From UBA5109 sp965661005 (GTDB lineage Bacteria > Pseudomonadota > Gammaproteobacteria > Pseudomonadales > Pseudohongiellaceae), in contig CBFICB010000002.1 in assembly GCA_965661005.1 (NCBI GenBank), forward strand, positions 310,001 to 374,000: a DNA stretch of 64,000 nucleotides, written 5' to 3'. The position numbers were made by a program, and so were the translations under genes. The stretch's first letter is position 1. Each line of letters starts with the position of its first letter. The notes below the pieces were generated by a model. That model was not told where the DNA came from and searched no databases. It saw nothing but the letters and a program-made list of their open reading frames with translations. Positions 17,265-26,271 of this stretch are shown here, one piece after another.

Positions 17265-19766
17265 TTACAAAGTACGGGCAACTTCTTTAGTTTCAAATAC
17301 TTCAATCTTGTCACCAACTTTCACATCAGTATAATTTTTAACACCAATTCCGCATTCCATTCCATTACGGACTTCATTCGCTTCATCTTTGAATCGGCGC
17401 AAGGATTCAAGTTCACCCTCATAAATAACCACGTTATCACGTAAAACACGAATAGGTTTGTTTCGGTAAACAGTGCCTTCAATCACCATACTTCCTGCAA
17501 TTGATCCAAATTTTGGTGAATTAAATATATCTCGAACTTCTGCCACACCCAGAATCTCTTCTTGTAGATCCGGAGCTAAAAGACCACCAAGAACTGCCTT
17601 AACATCATCGATCAAATTATAGATAACACTATAGTAGCGTAGTTCCAGACCTTCATTTTCAACCAAAGTTTTTGCAGACTTGTCTGCCCTGACATTGAAG
17701 CCAATAATGGAAGCATTGGATGTCTGTGCAAGTTGAGCATCGGTTTCAGAAATGCCGCCTACCCCAGAAGAAATGATGTTGACCGATACTTCTTCATTTC
17801 CCAAGCCAGCCAAAGCAGAACTAATTGCTTCAAGTGAACCACGAACATCTGTTTTTAATACGATATTAAGTACTTTGACATCGTCTTTGCCCATGGTGGC
17901 AAACATGCCTTCCATTTTAGCAATTTGTTGTTTGGCAATTTGATTTTCACGGAATTTTTCGCGTCTAAATTCAGCAACTTCTCTGGCTTTCCTTTCATCT
18001 TCTACTACAAAGAAATCATCGCCAGCATCTGGCGTACCATTTAAACCGAGAATTTCAACAGGAATTGATGGTCCGGCAGATTTAACCTGCTGTCCATTTT
18101 CATCTACCATGGCACGAACACGTCCGTACTCATGCCCGGCTAAAATAATATCTGAATTCTTTAAAGTACCGTTTTGTACCAGAACGGTTGCTACCGACCC
18201 ACGCCCTTTATCGAGACGGGATTCAATTATCACGCCTTTTGCAGGGCAATCAACAATAGCTTTTAGTTCTAGAATTTCAGCTTGCAACAAGGTAGCTTCC
18301 AACAATTCTGGAATACCTTGACCAGTATGTGCAGAAACCTCAATGAATTGAGTGTCACCGCCCCAATCTTCTGGTGTTAGGCTTTTTGCAGAAAGCTCAC
18401 TTTTAACTTTCTCAGAATCAGCTCCTTCCTTGTCGATTTTATTAATAGCAACGACAATGGGCACATCAGAAGCCTGAGCATGCTGAATCGCTTCCTCAGT
18501 TTGAGGTTTAGCACCATCATCTGCAGCAACAACCAGAATCACAATATCCGTTGCTTGAGCGCCTCGTGAGCGCATGGCACTAAATGCCGCATGCCCTGGA
18601 GTATCCAAAAAAGTGAGCATGCCATGATCTGTTTCTACATGATAAGCACCAATATGCTGGGTAATTCCGCCAGCCTCACCTTCTGTTACTGATGACTTAC
18701 GAATGTAATCCAGCAAAGAAGTTTTACCATGGTCTACATGGCCCATGACAGTAATAACAGGAGCTCTGGTCTGTCCTTCTCCTTCATACTGTACAGACTC
18801 AAATAAATCTTCTTCAATTTTGTCATCAGAAACAGGTTTGGCTTTATGCCCCATCTCTTCAACCAACAGAATTGAAGTATCTTGATCAAGTACAAGATTG
18901 ATTGTCGCCATGACGCCCATATTCATCAAGGTTTTAACCAACTCAGCGCCTTTAACCGACATTCGTTGTGCAAGTTCTGAGACGCTAATCGCTTCCGGGA
19001 CTTCAATTTCTTTAACGATAAATTCAGTGGGCTTTTCGAACTTATGTTCTTTTTGTCCCTGACTTAATTTACGCGAACTACGGCGACGCCCTGCCCCAAC
19101 ATCTTCTTCACCATCCAATATAAAATCATCGGTGGGCCTAATTTTATTGAATTTTCTATCTTCAGTTAAACTTTTGCGCCTGGCAAAATCTTTCTTGTTA
19201 GTTTCTTCGTCACCACCACTTCTGAAACTTTGTTTTTTTAGAGTACCCTTTTTAAAGTCTCTTTTAGTGTCAGCGCCTTTTTCATCAGGAATTTCCGGCA
19301 CAACAGGCACTGAAGGTTCGGTAGCTTTTGCTGGTGTGGCTTTGGCTTTTTCTTGCGCGATTTTTTCTTGTTTGGCAGCTTCTTGTGCAGCTCTAGCTTT
19401 TTCTTCTTCTAATCGAGCCTTTTCAGCTTCGAGTTGTGCTGCTTGGGCTTCTTCTACACTGCGTTTTACGTAAGTTCGTTTCTTCCTAACCTCAACATTA
19501 ACAGACTTGCTGCGACCCTGATTATCTGAAGATTTAAGTGTCCCAACTGTTTTACGCTGCAGTGTAATTCTTCGTGGGCTTGATTCAGCTGGACTATCAT
19601 CACCATGTTTATTTTTAAGCGACATTAATAATTTACTTCTTTCCTCATTGGAAAGTGAATCGCTTATTTTGGTTTGGGGCAAGCCAGCTTCCTTGATTTG
19701 CTCAAGTAAACGATCTTCTTGCACTCCAACCAATTTGGCTAGTTCAGCTATGGTTAAATCAGCCAT
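17265..19766 (-). CDS. infB: Translation initiation factor IF-2
   Basis: IF-2 is the GTPase that brings initiator tRNA to the ribosome. The 833-residue protein has an N-terminal IF2_N domain (about 1-50) and a long Lys/Glu/Ala-rich linker (about 90-240). A second IF2_N-like domain (about 255-310) precedes the GTPase domain, which has GHVDHGKT (342-349), DTPGH and NKID motifs. The domain II/III/C2 part ends GVKNYTDVKVGDKIEVFE. The length is within the proteobacterial range. Shorter isoforms from internal starts are known in E. coli; I cannot decide that here. It sits 44 nt after nusA. The initiator tRNA gene it serves is in the same cluster. Confidence 0.98.
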   Translation of the reverse strand: MADLTIAELAKLVGVQEDRLLEQIKEAGLPQTKISDSLSNEERSKLLMSLKNKHGDDSPAESSPRRITLQRKTVGTLKSSDNQGRSKSVNVEVRKKRTYVKRSVEEAQAAQLEAEKARLEEEKARAAQEAAKQEKIAQEKAKATPAKATEPSVPVVPEIPDEKGADTKRDFKKGTLKKQSFRSGGDEETNKKDFARRKSLTEDRKFNKIRPTDDFILDGEEDVGAGRRRSSRKLSQGQKEHKFEKPTEFIVKEIEVPEAISVSELAQRMSVKGAELVKTLMNMGVMATINLVLDQDTSILLVEEMGHKAKPVSDDKIEEDLFESVQYEGEGQTRAPVITVMGHVDHGKTSLLDYIRKSSVTEGEAGGITQHIGAYHVETDHGMLTFLDTPGHAAFSAMRSRGAQATDIVILVVAADDGAKPQTEEAIQHAQASDVPIVVAINKIDKEGADSEKVKSELSAKSLTPEDWGGDTQFIEVSAHTGQGIPELLEATLLQAEILELKAIVDCPAKGVIIESRLDKGRGSVATVLVQNGTLKNSDIILAGHEYGRVRAMVDENGQQVKSAGPSIPVEILGLNGTPDAGDDFFVVEDERKAREVAEFRREKFRENQIAKQQIAKMEGMFATMGKDDVKVLNIVLKTDVRGSLEAISSALAGLGNEEVSVNIISSGVGGISETDAQLAQTSNASIIGFNVRADKSAKTLVENEGLELRYYSVIYNLIDDVKAVLGGLLAPDLQEEILGVAEVRDIFNSPKFGSIAGSMVIEGTVYRNKPIRVLRDNVVIYEGELESLRRFKDEANEVRNGMECGIGVKNYTDVKVGDKIEVFETKEVARTL

Positions 19767-19810
19767 TTATTTCCTCAATAACTCAATTTACTTACTTATA
19801 CTGCTTTGGT

Positions 19811-21304
19811 TTACTCTTCTGCGAACCAGGGCTCACGAGCTTTCATTATCAATTTACCCGCACGTTCTTCATTCATACCAGCTATTTCCATTAACTCATC
19901 AATGGCCAGTTCTGCTAAATCTTCCATAGATTTTATATCCATCTTAGATAAGCTCATGGCAAGATCATTATCCATGCCTTCCATGTTCAATAGATCATCT
20001 TTAATTCCGGCGTTGCTTAATTCTTCTTCTGAAGCAATCGCTTTAGTTAGTAAGGCATCCTTTGCACGCGCTCGTAACTCATCAGCAATCTCTTCATCAA
20101 AATCTTGAATCTCTGCAATCTCTTCCAAAGGAACATATGCAATTTCTTCCAGAGTGGTGAATCCTTCCTGAACGAGAATTTCCGCTACATCTTCATCCAC
20201 ATCTAGAGCAGCCATGAAGGTTGCAACAGTACCTGCAGATTCCTCTTGCTGTTTTTCTACTGCCTGCTCCTCACTCATTACATTGATTGTCCAGCCCGAT
20301 AATTCACTTGAGAGCCTGACATTTTGACCATTACGGCCAATAGCTTGTGCCAGATTATCTTCTGCCACGGCAACATCCATAGTGTGAGCTTCTTCATCGA
20401 CAACAATAGAGGCAACTTGGGCTGGAGCCATGGCATTAATGACCATTTGCGCTGGATTATCATCCCAAAGAATAATATCGATACGTTCATTTGCCAGCTC
20501 ATTTGAAACTACCTGAACTCGTGAACCCCTCATACCTACACAGGCACCAACAGGGTCAATTCGGCCATCATTGGTTTTTACGGACAATTTTGCTCGTGAG
20601 CCAGGATCTCTTGCTGCAGCTTTAATTTCGATAATTTCTTCTGCAATCTCAGGCACTTCAATTTTAAATAACTCCGTCAACATTTCCGGAGCTGTTCTAC
20701 TTAACAGTAATTGAGGTCCTCTGACTTCTTCTCTAACTTCCACCAATAGCGCGCGTAAGCGGTCGTTTATACGAAAAGTTTCGCGGGGAATTAAATTCTC
20801 TCTGGGTAATAAACCTTCAGCATTATTTCCTAAATCAACAATGACATTGTCTCTAGTGACTTTTTTAACTGTACCTGTAACCAGCTCTCCAACTTTATCG
20901 GCATATTCACCAACAACAATTTCTCTTTCAGCTTCACGAACCTTCTGCACAATAACTTGTTTCGCGGTTTGCGCAGCAATACGGCCGAACTCAACATTTT
21001 CAACTTTTTCTTTCCAAATATCGCCAGCTACAAGCTTAGTATCTTTTTCATGAGCTTCTTCTATAGTAAATTCAGAACCCAAAAGTGCTAACTCATCATC
21101 GGGAACAACTTTCCAAACACGAAAAGTTTCATAATCTCCGGTTTCCCGATCAATAATAACCTCGCATTCAGCTTCTTCATCAACATAGCGTTTTTTTGTA
21201 GCCGTCGCTAATGCTGCCTCAATAGCAGAAAAAATGACTTCTCTTGAGACGCCTCTTTCATTGGAAACAGCATCTGCCACCATTAAGATTTCTTTGTTTA
21301 TCAT
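19811..21304 (-). CDS. nusA: Transcription termination/antitermination factor NusA
   Basis: NusA binds RNA polymerase and modulates pausing, termination and antitermination. The 497-residue protein has the N-terminal RNAP-binding domain and an S1 domain (around VTGTVKKVTRDNVIVDLGNNAEG). Two KH domains follow (GACVGMRGSRVQVVSNEL; AIGRNGQNVRLSSELSG), then two C-terminal acidic repeats ending EPWFAEE, as in the E. coli-type protein. It follows rimP by 13 nt. Terminator hairpins upstream of rimP (21868-22153) are possible targets of NusA feedback, which is known in E. coli; that is an inference here. Confidence 0.98.
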   Translation of the reverse strand: MINKEILMVADAVSNERGVSREVIFSAIEAALATATKKRYVDEEAECEVIIDRETGDYETFRVWKVVPDDELALLGSEFTIEEAHEKDTKLVAGDIWKEKVENVEFGRIAAQTAKQVIVQKVREAEREIVVGEYADKVGELVTGTVKKVTRDNVIVDLGNNAEGLLPRENLIPRETFRINDRLRALLVEVREEVRGPQLLLSRTAPEMLTELFKIEVPEIAEEIIEIKAAARDPGSRAKLSVKTNDGRIDPVGACVGMRGSRVQVVSNELANERIDIILWDDNPAQMVINAMAPAQVASIVVDEEAHTMDVAVAEDNLAQAIGRNGQNVRLSSELSGWTINVMSEEQAVEKQQEESAGTVATFMAALDVDEDVAEILVQEGFTTLEEIAYVPLEEIAEIQDFDEEIADELRARAKDALLTKAIASEEELSNAGIKDDLLNMEGMDNDLAMSLSKMDIKSMEDLAELAIDELMEIAGMNEERAGKLIMKAREPWFAEE

Positions 21305-21317
21305 GTCCTTGCTACCT

Positions 21318-21773
21318 TCATACTTGCGATATTAAATTCGCTTTCTCAATTAATTCATACGGTAATGTATATTCTTCATTACCTATGATTAAAACGACTT
21401 CATCATTCTTTACGGCTTTAATCTGTCCTGTAAAATTCCTTTGGCCTTCAAATGTTTCAGTCAATCTTATCTTCGCGTGATAACCAGCATATTCCTGAAA
21501 CTGTTCAAGACTAAATAACACTCTGTCCAAGCCGGGCGAAGATACTTCCAGAGTGTATTCACTTGTAATCGGATCTTCTACGTCCAGCAAACTACTAATT
21601 TGCCTACTAGCCTTTGCACAATCTTCTATGTCCACGCCGCCAGCTTTATCAAGATACACTCGTAAAATACTGTGCTTACCTTGCCCAAGGTATTCAATTC
21701 CCCAGAGCTGATAACCCATGGCATTAATCACTGGCTCTATCAAAGCAGTCAACACTGCAGTTCTGCTGGCCAT
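21318..21773 (-). CDS. rimP: Ribosome maturation factor RimP
   Basis: RimP is required for 30S subunit maturation. The 151-residue protein has the family's two-domain form, with the opening VLTALIEPVINAMGYQLWGIEYLGQGKHSILRVYLDK, then DCAKASRQISSLLDVEDPI and the YTLEVSSPGLDRVL motif. The length is normal. It opens the rimP-nusA-infB-rbfA-truB run and lies downstream of the initiator tRNA gene, as in E. coli (metY-rimP-nusA). Confidence 0.96.
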   Translation of the reverse strand: MASRTAVLTALIEPVINAMGYQLWGIEYLGQGKHSILRVYLDKAGGVDIEDCAKASRQISSLLDVEDPITSEYTLEVSSPGLDRVLFSLEQFQEYAGYHAKIRLTETFEGQRNFTGQIKAVKNDEVVLIIGNEEYTLPYELIEKANLISQV

Positions 21774-21867
21774 TCTATTACCCGATATAGAAATAAAAAA
21801 TGGGCACTAGGCCCACTTCCAACACTCTATCTAAAATCTAGTCCAAACTACTACTTAAAGGCCTAAC

Positions 21868-21891
21868 AAAAAGCCCCTTTTAGGGGCTTTT
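21868..21891 (-). terminator. Rho-independent terminator upstream of rimP
   Basis: GCCCC (21873-21877) pairs with GGGGC (21883-21887), extended by A-U pairs, with a TTTTA loop. U-runs flank it in both directions. It lies about 95 nt before the rimP start. It probably ends or attenuates transcription coming from the secG/tRNA region. Confidence 0.8.
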
Positions 21892-21994
21892 CACTTAGGG
21901 CGCGGATTGTAACCTGAAAACAGCCCTTCATCAACGACAAGATAAGCATTAATACTATTGAACTTAGTGATTACCTATTTTCTGAGATTCAGGC

Positions 21995-22023
21995 AAAAAA
22001 AAGCCAACCCATAAGGCTGGCTT
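21995..22023 (-). terminator. Terminator-like hairpin after the tRNA-fMet fragment
   Basis: AAGCCAACC (22001-22009) pairs with GGCTGGCTT (22015-22023) with one A-C mismatch. On the minus strand it is followed by a run of U from the A tract at 21995-22002. The stem resembles the terminator of the intact tRNA-fMet gene (22124-22153), so it looks like the terminator of a duplicated tRNA unit. Confidence 0.7.
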
Positions 22024-22031
22024 ACTATAAG

Positions 22032-22099
22032 TGGTAGCGGGGGCAGAAAAGGAACCTGCGACCTTCTTGGGTTTATAAAGAGTCGAGCCCGACGAGCTG
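22032..22099 (-). pseudogene. Degenerate tRNA-fMet copy
   Basis: This segment reads, on the minus strand, like the tRNA-fMet gene at 22157-22233 from the D-stem (CAGCTCGTCGGGCTC) to the 3' CCCCCGCTACCA. The anticodon arm is destroyed by an insertion, the T-loop region is altered and the 5' acceptor strand is missing, so no cloverleaf can form. It is about 11 nt longer than the same part of the intact gene. It lies between two terminator hairpins and is best read as a decayed tandem duplicate. Confidence 0.8.
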
Positions 22100-22123
22100 T
22101 TTTGTTTGCATTTTTTTAGGTAT

Positions 22124-22153
22124 AAAAAAAGCCAGCTAATTAGCTGGCTTTTT
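22124..22153 (-). terminator. Terminator of the tRNA-fMet gene
   Basis: A near-perfect palindrome (GCCAGCTA 22131-22138 with TAGCTGGC 22141-22148) is followed on the minus strand by seven U residues from the A run at 22124-22130. It begins 8 nt after the tRNA 3' CCA. Confidence 0.88.
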
Positions 22154-22156
22154 GAT

Positions 22157-22233
<77 letters not shown>

Positions 22234-22439
22234 TCAAACTATTAAAACTTGTTATCGGTCGCAGGTTTCCTACGACCTTCGGCTTTTTTGGAGTTAGTGA
22301 GCCCGGCGACCTTCTGCCAGACTGCTCCACCCCGCATCAAACTATTAAAACTTGTTATCGGTCGCAGGTTTCCTACGACCTTCGGCTTTCTTGGAGTTAG
22401 TGAGCCCGGCGACCTTCTGTCAGACTGTTTCACCCCGCA
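22234..22439 (-). repeat. Two 103-nt tandem tRNA-fMet-like repeats
   Basis: Two direct copies (22234-22336 and 22337-22439) differ at only 4 of 103 positions, all C/T on the plus strand. On the minus strand each starts like tRNA-fMet (first 23 nt; one copy is identical, the other has three changes). Each keeps GGGCTCA and CCGAAGGTCGTAGG, but has a foreign CTAACTCC stretch with an A-rich run in place of the anticodon loop. The acceptor end is replaced by a hairpin (GGTCGTAGG-AAA-CCTGCGACC). A third partial start follows after 22439. They lie between the tRNA-Leu and intact tRNA-fMet genes. They cannot be working tRNAs; they may be fossils or a structured spacer RNA. Confidence 0.9.
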
Positions 22440-22552
22440 TCAAACTTTCTAAAACTTTTTTTGAGCCTGAACGCATCCAGGAACAAGAGGGCGCTGATTA
22501 TAAGAACCTTACCTCTGATGGTCAAGAACTGCTTAGGATTCAGACCAATTAA

Positions 22553-22638
22553 TGGTGCCGAAGGCCGGACTTGAACCGGCACGGCCGTGGGCCACTACCC
22601 CCTCAAGATAGCGTGTCTACCAATTCCACCACTTCGGC
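22553..22638 (-). tRNA. tRNA-Leu (GAG)
   Basis: This is an 86-nt class II tRNA with anticodon GAG in the loop TTGAGGG. It has an extended variable arm, the leucine-type D arm (GGAATTGGTAGACAC) and an encoded CCA. It starts 2 nt downstream of secG, the same order as secG-leuU in E. coli, so it is probably processed from the secG transcript. Confidence 0.96.
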
Positions 22639-22640
22639 TA

Positions 22641-23024
22641 TTATTCTGGGGCTACCGGAATATCATTTCCAGTTTCAACGACTGGAATATCTTCGAGGTC
22701 AACAGTTTCAAGTTCTGATTGATTGGCATTCAGTTCAGCGCTTACCTGATCAAGGTCTCCAATTAAATCGCCACCAAGCACACTTAAATCCGCAGCTTGC
22801 CTTGCCATAACAGCCAGGCTTAAGCTTGTAATAAAAAATACCGTCGCTAAAATAGTTGTTGATTTAGTCAGAACATTTCCGCTGCCTGAAGAACCAAACA
22901 AAGTTTGAGAAGCTCCACTACCAAACGAAGCTCCCATTTCAGCTCCCTTGCCTTGTTGAAGTAGAACCAAGGCAGTAACAGCTATGGCCGCTAATACATG
23001 TACAATAATGATTATGGATTCCAT
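22641..23024 (-). CDS. secG: Preprotein translocase subunit SecG
   Basis: SecG is the small helper subunit of the SecYEG channel. The 127-residue protein has two membrane helices (about 3-22 and 53-72). Between them is the conserved loop LLQQGKGAEMGASFGSGASQTLFGSSGSGN. A variable acidic tail follows that is longer than in E. coli (110 residues) but common in this group. It lies 31 nt after tpiA and directly before tRNA-Leu. Confidence 0.95.
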   Translation of the reverse strand: MESIIIIVHVLAAIAVTALVLLQQGKGAEMGASFGSGASQTLFGSSGSGNVLTKSTTILATVFFITSLSLAVMARQAADLSVLGGDLIGDLDQVSAELNANQSELETVDLEDIPVVETGNDIPVAPE

Positions 23025-23055
23025 AATTTTTCCTGTTTATTTCAATCCTGTTCAG

Positions 23056-23811
23056 CTAAGCAGCTGCACATATAGTTAAAAATTCTTGAGCATCCAAAGA
23101 TGCTCCACCTACTAGGGCTCCATCAATATCAACTTTCTCAAACAAAGCCTTTGCATTGTTTGCTTTAACACTACCACCATAAAGAATCGTGATATTGTCA
23201 GCTATATTCTGGTCTAGCTCAGCAAGAAAAGACCGTAAAGTAGCATGAATTTCTTGTGCCTGTTCTGGAGTGGCAGTTAAACCCGTGCCTATCGCCCAAA
23301 TTGGTTCATACGCAATCACTGCGCTTGCAAATGCCTCAATGCCTGCTTCATTTATTACAGCCTGCACTTGTTCCAATACAACTGACTTGCTAAGGCCATT
23401 CTCTCTTTGTGCCTGGGTCTCTCCAACACAAAGAATCGGAATTAAATTCTGTGCTTGCGCTGCTAAGAATTTCTTAGCAACAAATTTATCAGTTTCTACA
23501 AAAAGCTCTCGTCGCTCTGAATGCCCAATAATGACATATGAACAAGAAAACTCTTTCAGCATGGCAAAAGCCACTTCTCCCGTAAATGCTCCCTTGGGCT
23601 GCGGATAAGCATTTTGTGCGCCAATAGCAATACCGCTCCCAGCAAGCTCTTGTTCTACTTGCCCTAAAAACAAACTTGGGGGGCAGATAACTACTTTTTC
23701 AGCTTCAGCAGCACCCGCATTGATGCCATCTTTTATAGCACTTAAAAGCTGAGCCACTTCGGACTTTCGTCCATGCATTTTCCAGTTTGCTACTACCAGA
23801 CTTCTTCGCAT
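23056..23811 (-). CDS. tpiA: Triosephosphate isomerase
   Basis: TpiA interconverts dihydroxyacetone phosphate and glyceraldehyde-3-phosphate. Catalytic residues are visible: the lysine in ANWKMHG, the histidine in IGHSERR and the glutamate in AYEPIWAIGTG. The phosphate loop is YGGSVKANN. I chose the ATG at 23811 (251 residues, MRRSLVVANWK), which matches the usual start. A longer reading frame from a TTG at 23847 would add 12 unlikely residues. The glmM-tpiA-secG order matches Pseudomonas. Confidence 0.96.
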   Translation of the reverse strand: MRRSLVVANWKMHGRKSEVAQLLSAIKDGINAGAAEAEKVVICPPSLFLGQVEQELAGSGIAIGAQNAYPQPKGAFTGEVAFAMLKEFSCSYVIIGHSERRELFVETDKFVAKKFLAAQAQNLIPILCVGETQAQRENGLSKSVVLEQVQAVINEAGIEAFASAVIAYEPIWAIGTGLTATPEQAQEIHATLRSFLAELDQNIADNITILYGGSVKANNAKALFEKVDIDGALVGGASLDAQEFLTICAAA

Positions 23812-23947
23812 ATTGTTCCAGCTACTCGCCGCCGAAAAGGCCGCCAATACTACTTAAGAAAGGCATAACATGCAACCTGAAAGCAAGGTAGTGGAGCGCT
23901 CATTGCACTAGAAACTATTAATCTGAAGCTTTTGAAAATTAATAAAT

Positions 23948-25291
23948 TTAAGACAATTCTCTTGATACGACATCTGAGAGTTCAGTGGCCAATTTGCTTA
24001 CCAGCGTTTCATCTGAGCCTTCAACCATCACTCTTATCATTGGCTCAGTGCCTGATGGTCTCAGCAAGACACGCCCTTCCTTACCAAGTGTTGATTCAGC
24101 ATCCGTGACAGCGGATTGGATGACTTTATTGCCATTTAAAGCCTTGGAGTTTTTCAGCCTGACATTAATCATGGTTTGTGGGAATTTTTCCATTGTCGAC
24201 TTCAAGTCAAATAAACTCTTGTCCAAAGCATACATAGCGGCTAAAACCTGTAAAGCTGAGATAATCCCGTCACCAGTTGTGGTCTTATCCAGGCATATAA
24301 CATGTCCGGAAGACTCTCCGCCCAGGTGCCATTGTCTGGTTTTAAGTTCTTGCATCACATAGCGATCCCCAACAGGGGTGCGCCGGAAAGGAATCTTCAT
24401 TTCTAGCAGAGCGATTTCCAAACCCAGATTGCTCATTAATGTTCCCACGACTCCTTGTCCATCTGGATTAGCACCTAGCTTATGCATTGCTATGATATAA
24501 AGTAATTCATCCCCATCAACAACTTCGCCAGTGTGATCGACCATCTGCACCCGATCACCATCACCATCGAATGCTATCCCCAAGTCAGCATTATTTTCTA
24601 ATACGATACTGGCCAATAGCTGAGGTTTGGTTGAGCCACAATCATTATTTATATTTAAGCCATTGGGATTGTTACCAATCACAATCACTTCAGCCCCCAG
24701 CTCTTCAAATACACCTGGAGCTATGTGGTAAGTTGCTCCATTGGCACAATCAAGTACAATTTTTAAACGATTAAACCTTATATTGCTGGCAATCGTCCCT
24801 TTACAAAACTCTATGTAACGCCCACTGGCATCAGTTATCCGCGAAGCCTTGCCAATTTTACCTGAGTTAACAGTTTTCAATTCAGAATCCAATGCTTCTT
24901 CAATTGCAAATTCAACATCATCTTCGAGCTTGCTGCCATTTGTTGAAAAAAACTTAATACCGTTATCTTCATAGCCATTATGTGAGGCACTGATGACAAT
25001 GCCTGCCTGAGCATGGAAAGTATTAGTGAGATAAGCAACACCTGGTGTAGGCATTGGTCCTAAAAGTTTTATATCGACTCCGGCTGAGGTCAGGCCTGCT
25101 TCAAGTGCAGACTCAAACATATAACCTGAAATACGCGTATCTTTACCTATCAGGACACTACTATCAGGAGTTTTGGCTAACACTTTTCCTGTTGCCCAGC
25201 CCAGTTTTAAGAAAAAATCTGGTGTAATCGGAAAATCTCCGACCCTGCCCCTAATACCATCAGTTCCAAAATACTTTTTTTCTTTAGTCAC
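23948..25291 (-). CDS. glmM: Phosphoglucosamine mutase
   Basis: GlmM converts glucosamine-6-phosphate to glucosamine-1-phosphate for peptidoglycan and LPS precursors. The 447-residue protein has the phosphoserine loop GIVISASHN (active S103), the metal-binding DGDGDR loop, the sugar-binding GGESSGH and the phosphate-binding RPSGTEP. The length is standard. It follows folP by 67 nt in the conserved ftsH-folP-glmM order. Confidence 0.97.
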   Translation of the reverse strand: MTKEKKYFGTDGIRGRVGDFPITPDFFLKLGWATGKVLAKTPDSSVLIGKDTRISGYMFESALEAGLTSAGVDIKLLGPMPTPGVAYLTNTFHAQAGIVISASHNGYEDNGIKFFSTNGSKLEDDVEFAIEEALDSELKTVNSGKIGKASRITDASGRYIEFCKGTIASNIRFNRLKIVLDCANGATYHIAPGVFEELGAEVIVIGNNPNGLNINNDCGSTKPQLLASIVLENNADLGIAFDGDGDRVQMVDHTGEVVDGDELLYIIAMHKLGANPDGQGVVGTLMSNLGLEIALLEMKIPFRRTPVGDRYVMQELKTRQWHLGGESSGHVICLDKTTTGDGIISALQVLAAMYALDKSLFDLKSTMEKFPQTMINVRLKNSKALNGNKVIQSAVTDAESTLGKEGRVLLRPSGTEPMIRVMVEGSDETLVSKLATELSDVVSRELS

Positions 25292-25358
25292 TCTGAATCC
25301 TTCCTAATCCTTTTTAGGCTACATAATATTACAGTCATCTACATTAGTAGCTTTAGAG

Positions 25359-26207
25359 TTATTTAAGTTCATTATTTCGCACTGCCAGATATACTTCCAC
25401 AGCATCAACGGTATCTGCCACATCATGCGTGCGGATTATATTAGCCCCTTGCTGGAGAGCTACAGTCGTAGCAGCTATACCCGCTGCTTTTCTCTCCCTA
25501 ACATCCTTCCCAGTAATTAAACCCAACATAGCTTTGCGGGATAGTCCAATTAGCACAGGGGATTTTAGCTTTCCAAGCTCGGAAAGTCTGCCAAGCAGTT
25601 CTAGATTATGCTCAAGTGTTTTACCAAAACCAAAACCTGGATCAATAATAAGTTGATCCGCGTCTATCCCGGCTTGAGTGCAAGCAGATATTCTTTCATC
25701 CAAAAAACTTATGACTTCACTTGTCACATTGTCATAGCGTGGAGCCTCTTGCATGGTCGCCGGCGTTCCCTGCATATGCATCAGACATACAGGAAGATTA
25801 ATTTTACGCACTGCTTCAATTGCACCAGGATTCTGCAGTGCCCTAACATCATTAATTAAACCCGCCCCCACCTTGGCTCCTTGCAACATAATTTCCGGTG
25901 AACTGGTATCCATTGAAATAATAATATCGATATTATTGTGAATAAGCTCGACAATCGGTAAAACACGATCCATTTCTTCTTGAAGACTTACCACTGAAGC
26001 CCCTGGCCTTGTAGACTCTCCACCCACATCTATAAAGCTAGCTCCAGCTTCATACATAGCTTCAGCGCGCTGCAGCGCCTTATCCAGAGATACTTTACCA
26101 AAACCAAGGAATAACTCATCGCCATCTGAAAAAGAGTCAGGTGTTACATTTAAAATGCCCATTACTCTTGGGGCATTAAAGTCTAGTATTTTTCCGGCGA
26201 AATTCAT
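25359..26207 (-). CDS. folP: Dihydropteroate synthase
   Basis: FolP joins p-aminobenzoate to the pterin pyrophosphate in folate synthesis and is the sulfonamide target. The 282-residue TIM-barrel protein has MGILNVTPDSFSDG, DVGGESTRPGA, MDTSSPEI, INDVRAL and DPGFGFGKTLEHN. The C-terminal phosphate/pterin region includes SRKAMLG and RTHDV. It follows ftsH, but a good terminator (26224-26248) lies between them, so folP-glmM may have its own promoter or rely on readthrough. Confidence 0.97.
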   Translation of the reverse strand: MNFAGKILDFNAPRVMGILNVTPDSFSDGDELFLGFGKVSLDKALQRAEAMYEAGASFIDVGGESTRPGASVVSLQEEMDRVLPIVELIHNNIDIIISMDTSSPEIMLQGAKVGAGLINDVRALQNPGAIEAVRKINLPVCLMHMQGTPATMQEAPRYDNVTSEVISFLDERISACTQAGIDADQLIIDPGFGFGKTLEHNLELLGRLSELGKLKSPVLIGLSRKAMLGLITGKDVRERKAAGIAATTVALQQGANIIRTHDVADTVDAVEVYLAVRNNELK

Positions 26208-26223
26208 TAATCATTCAGACATT

Positions 26224-26248
26224 AAAAAAGGAGCTCATTGAGCTCCTT
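26224..26248 (-). terminator. Rho-independent terminator of ftsH
   Basis: GGAGCTC (26230-26236) pairs perfectly with GAGCTCC (26240-26246) around an ATT loop, flanked by A-U pairs. The minus-strand transcript continues with a run of U from the A tract at 26224-26229. It lies 24 nt after the ftsH stop. Confidence 0.87.
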
Positions 26249-26271
26249 CTTGGTATTAAATATAAATAGAA

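Noticed and set aside
22234..22439. CRISPR-like tandem array
   Set aside because: The units are contiguous, about 103 nt, with no variable spacers, and match tRNA-fMet.
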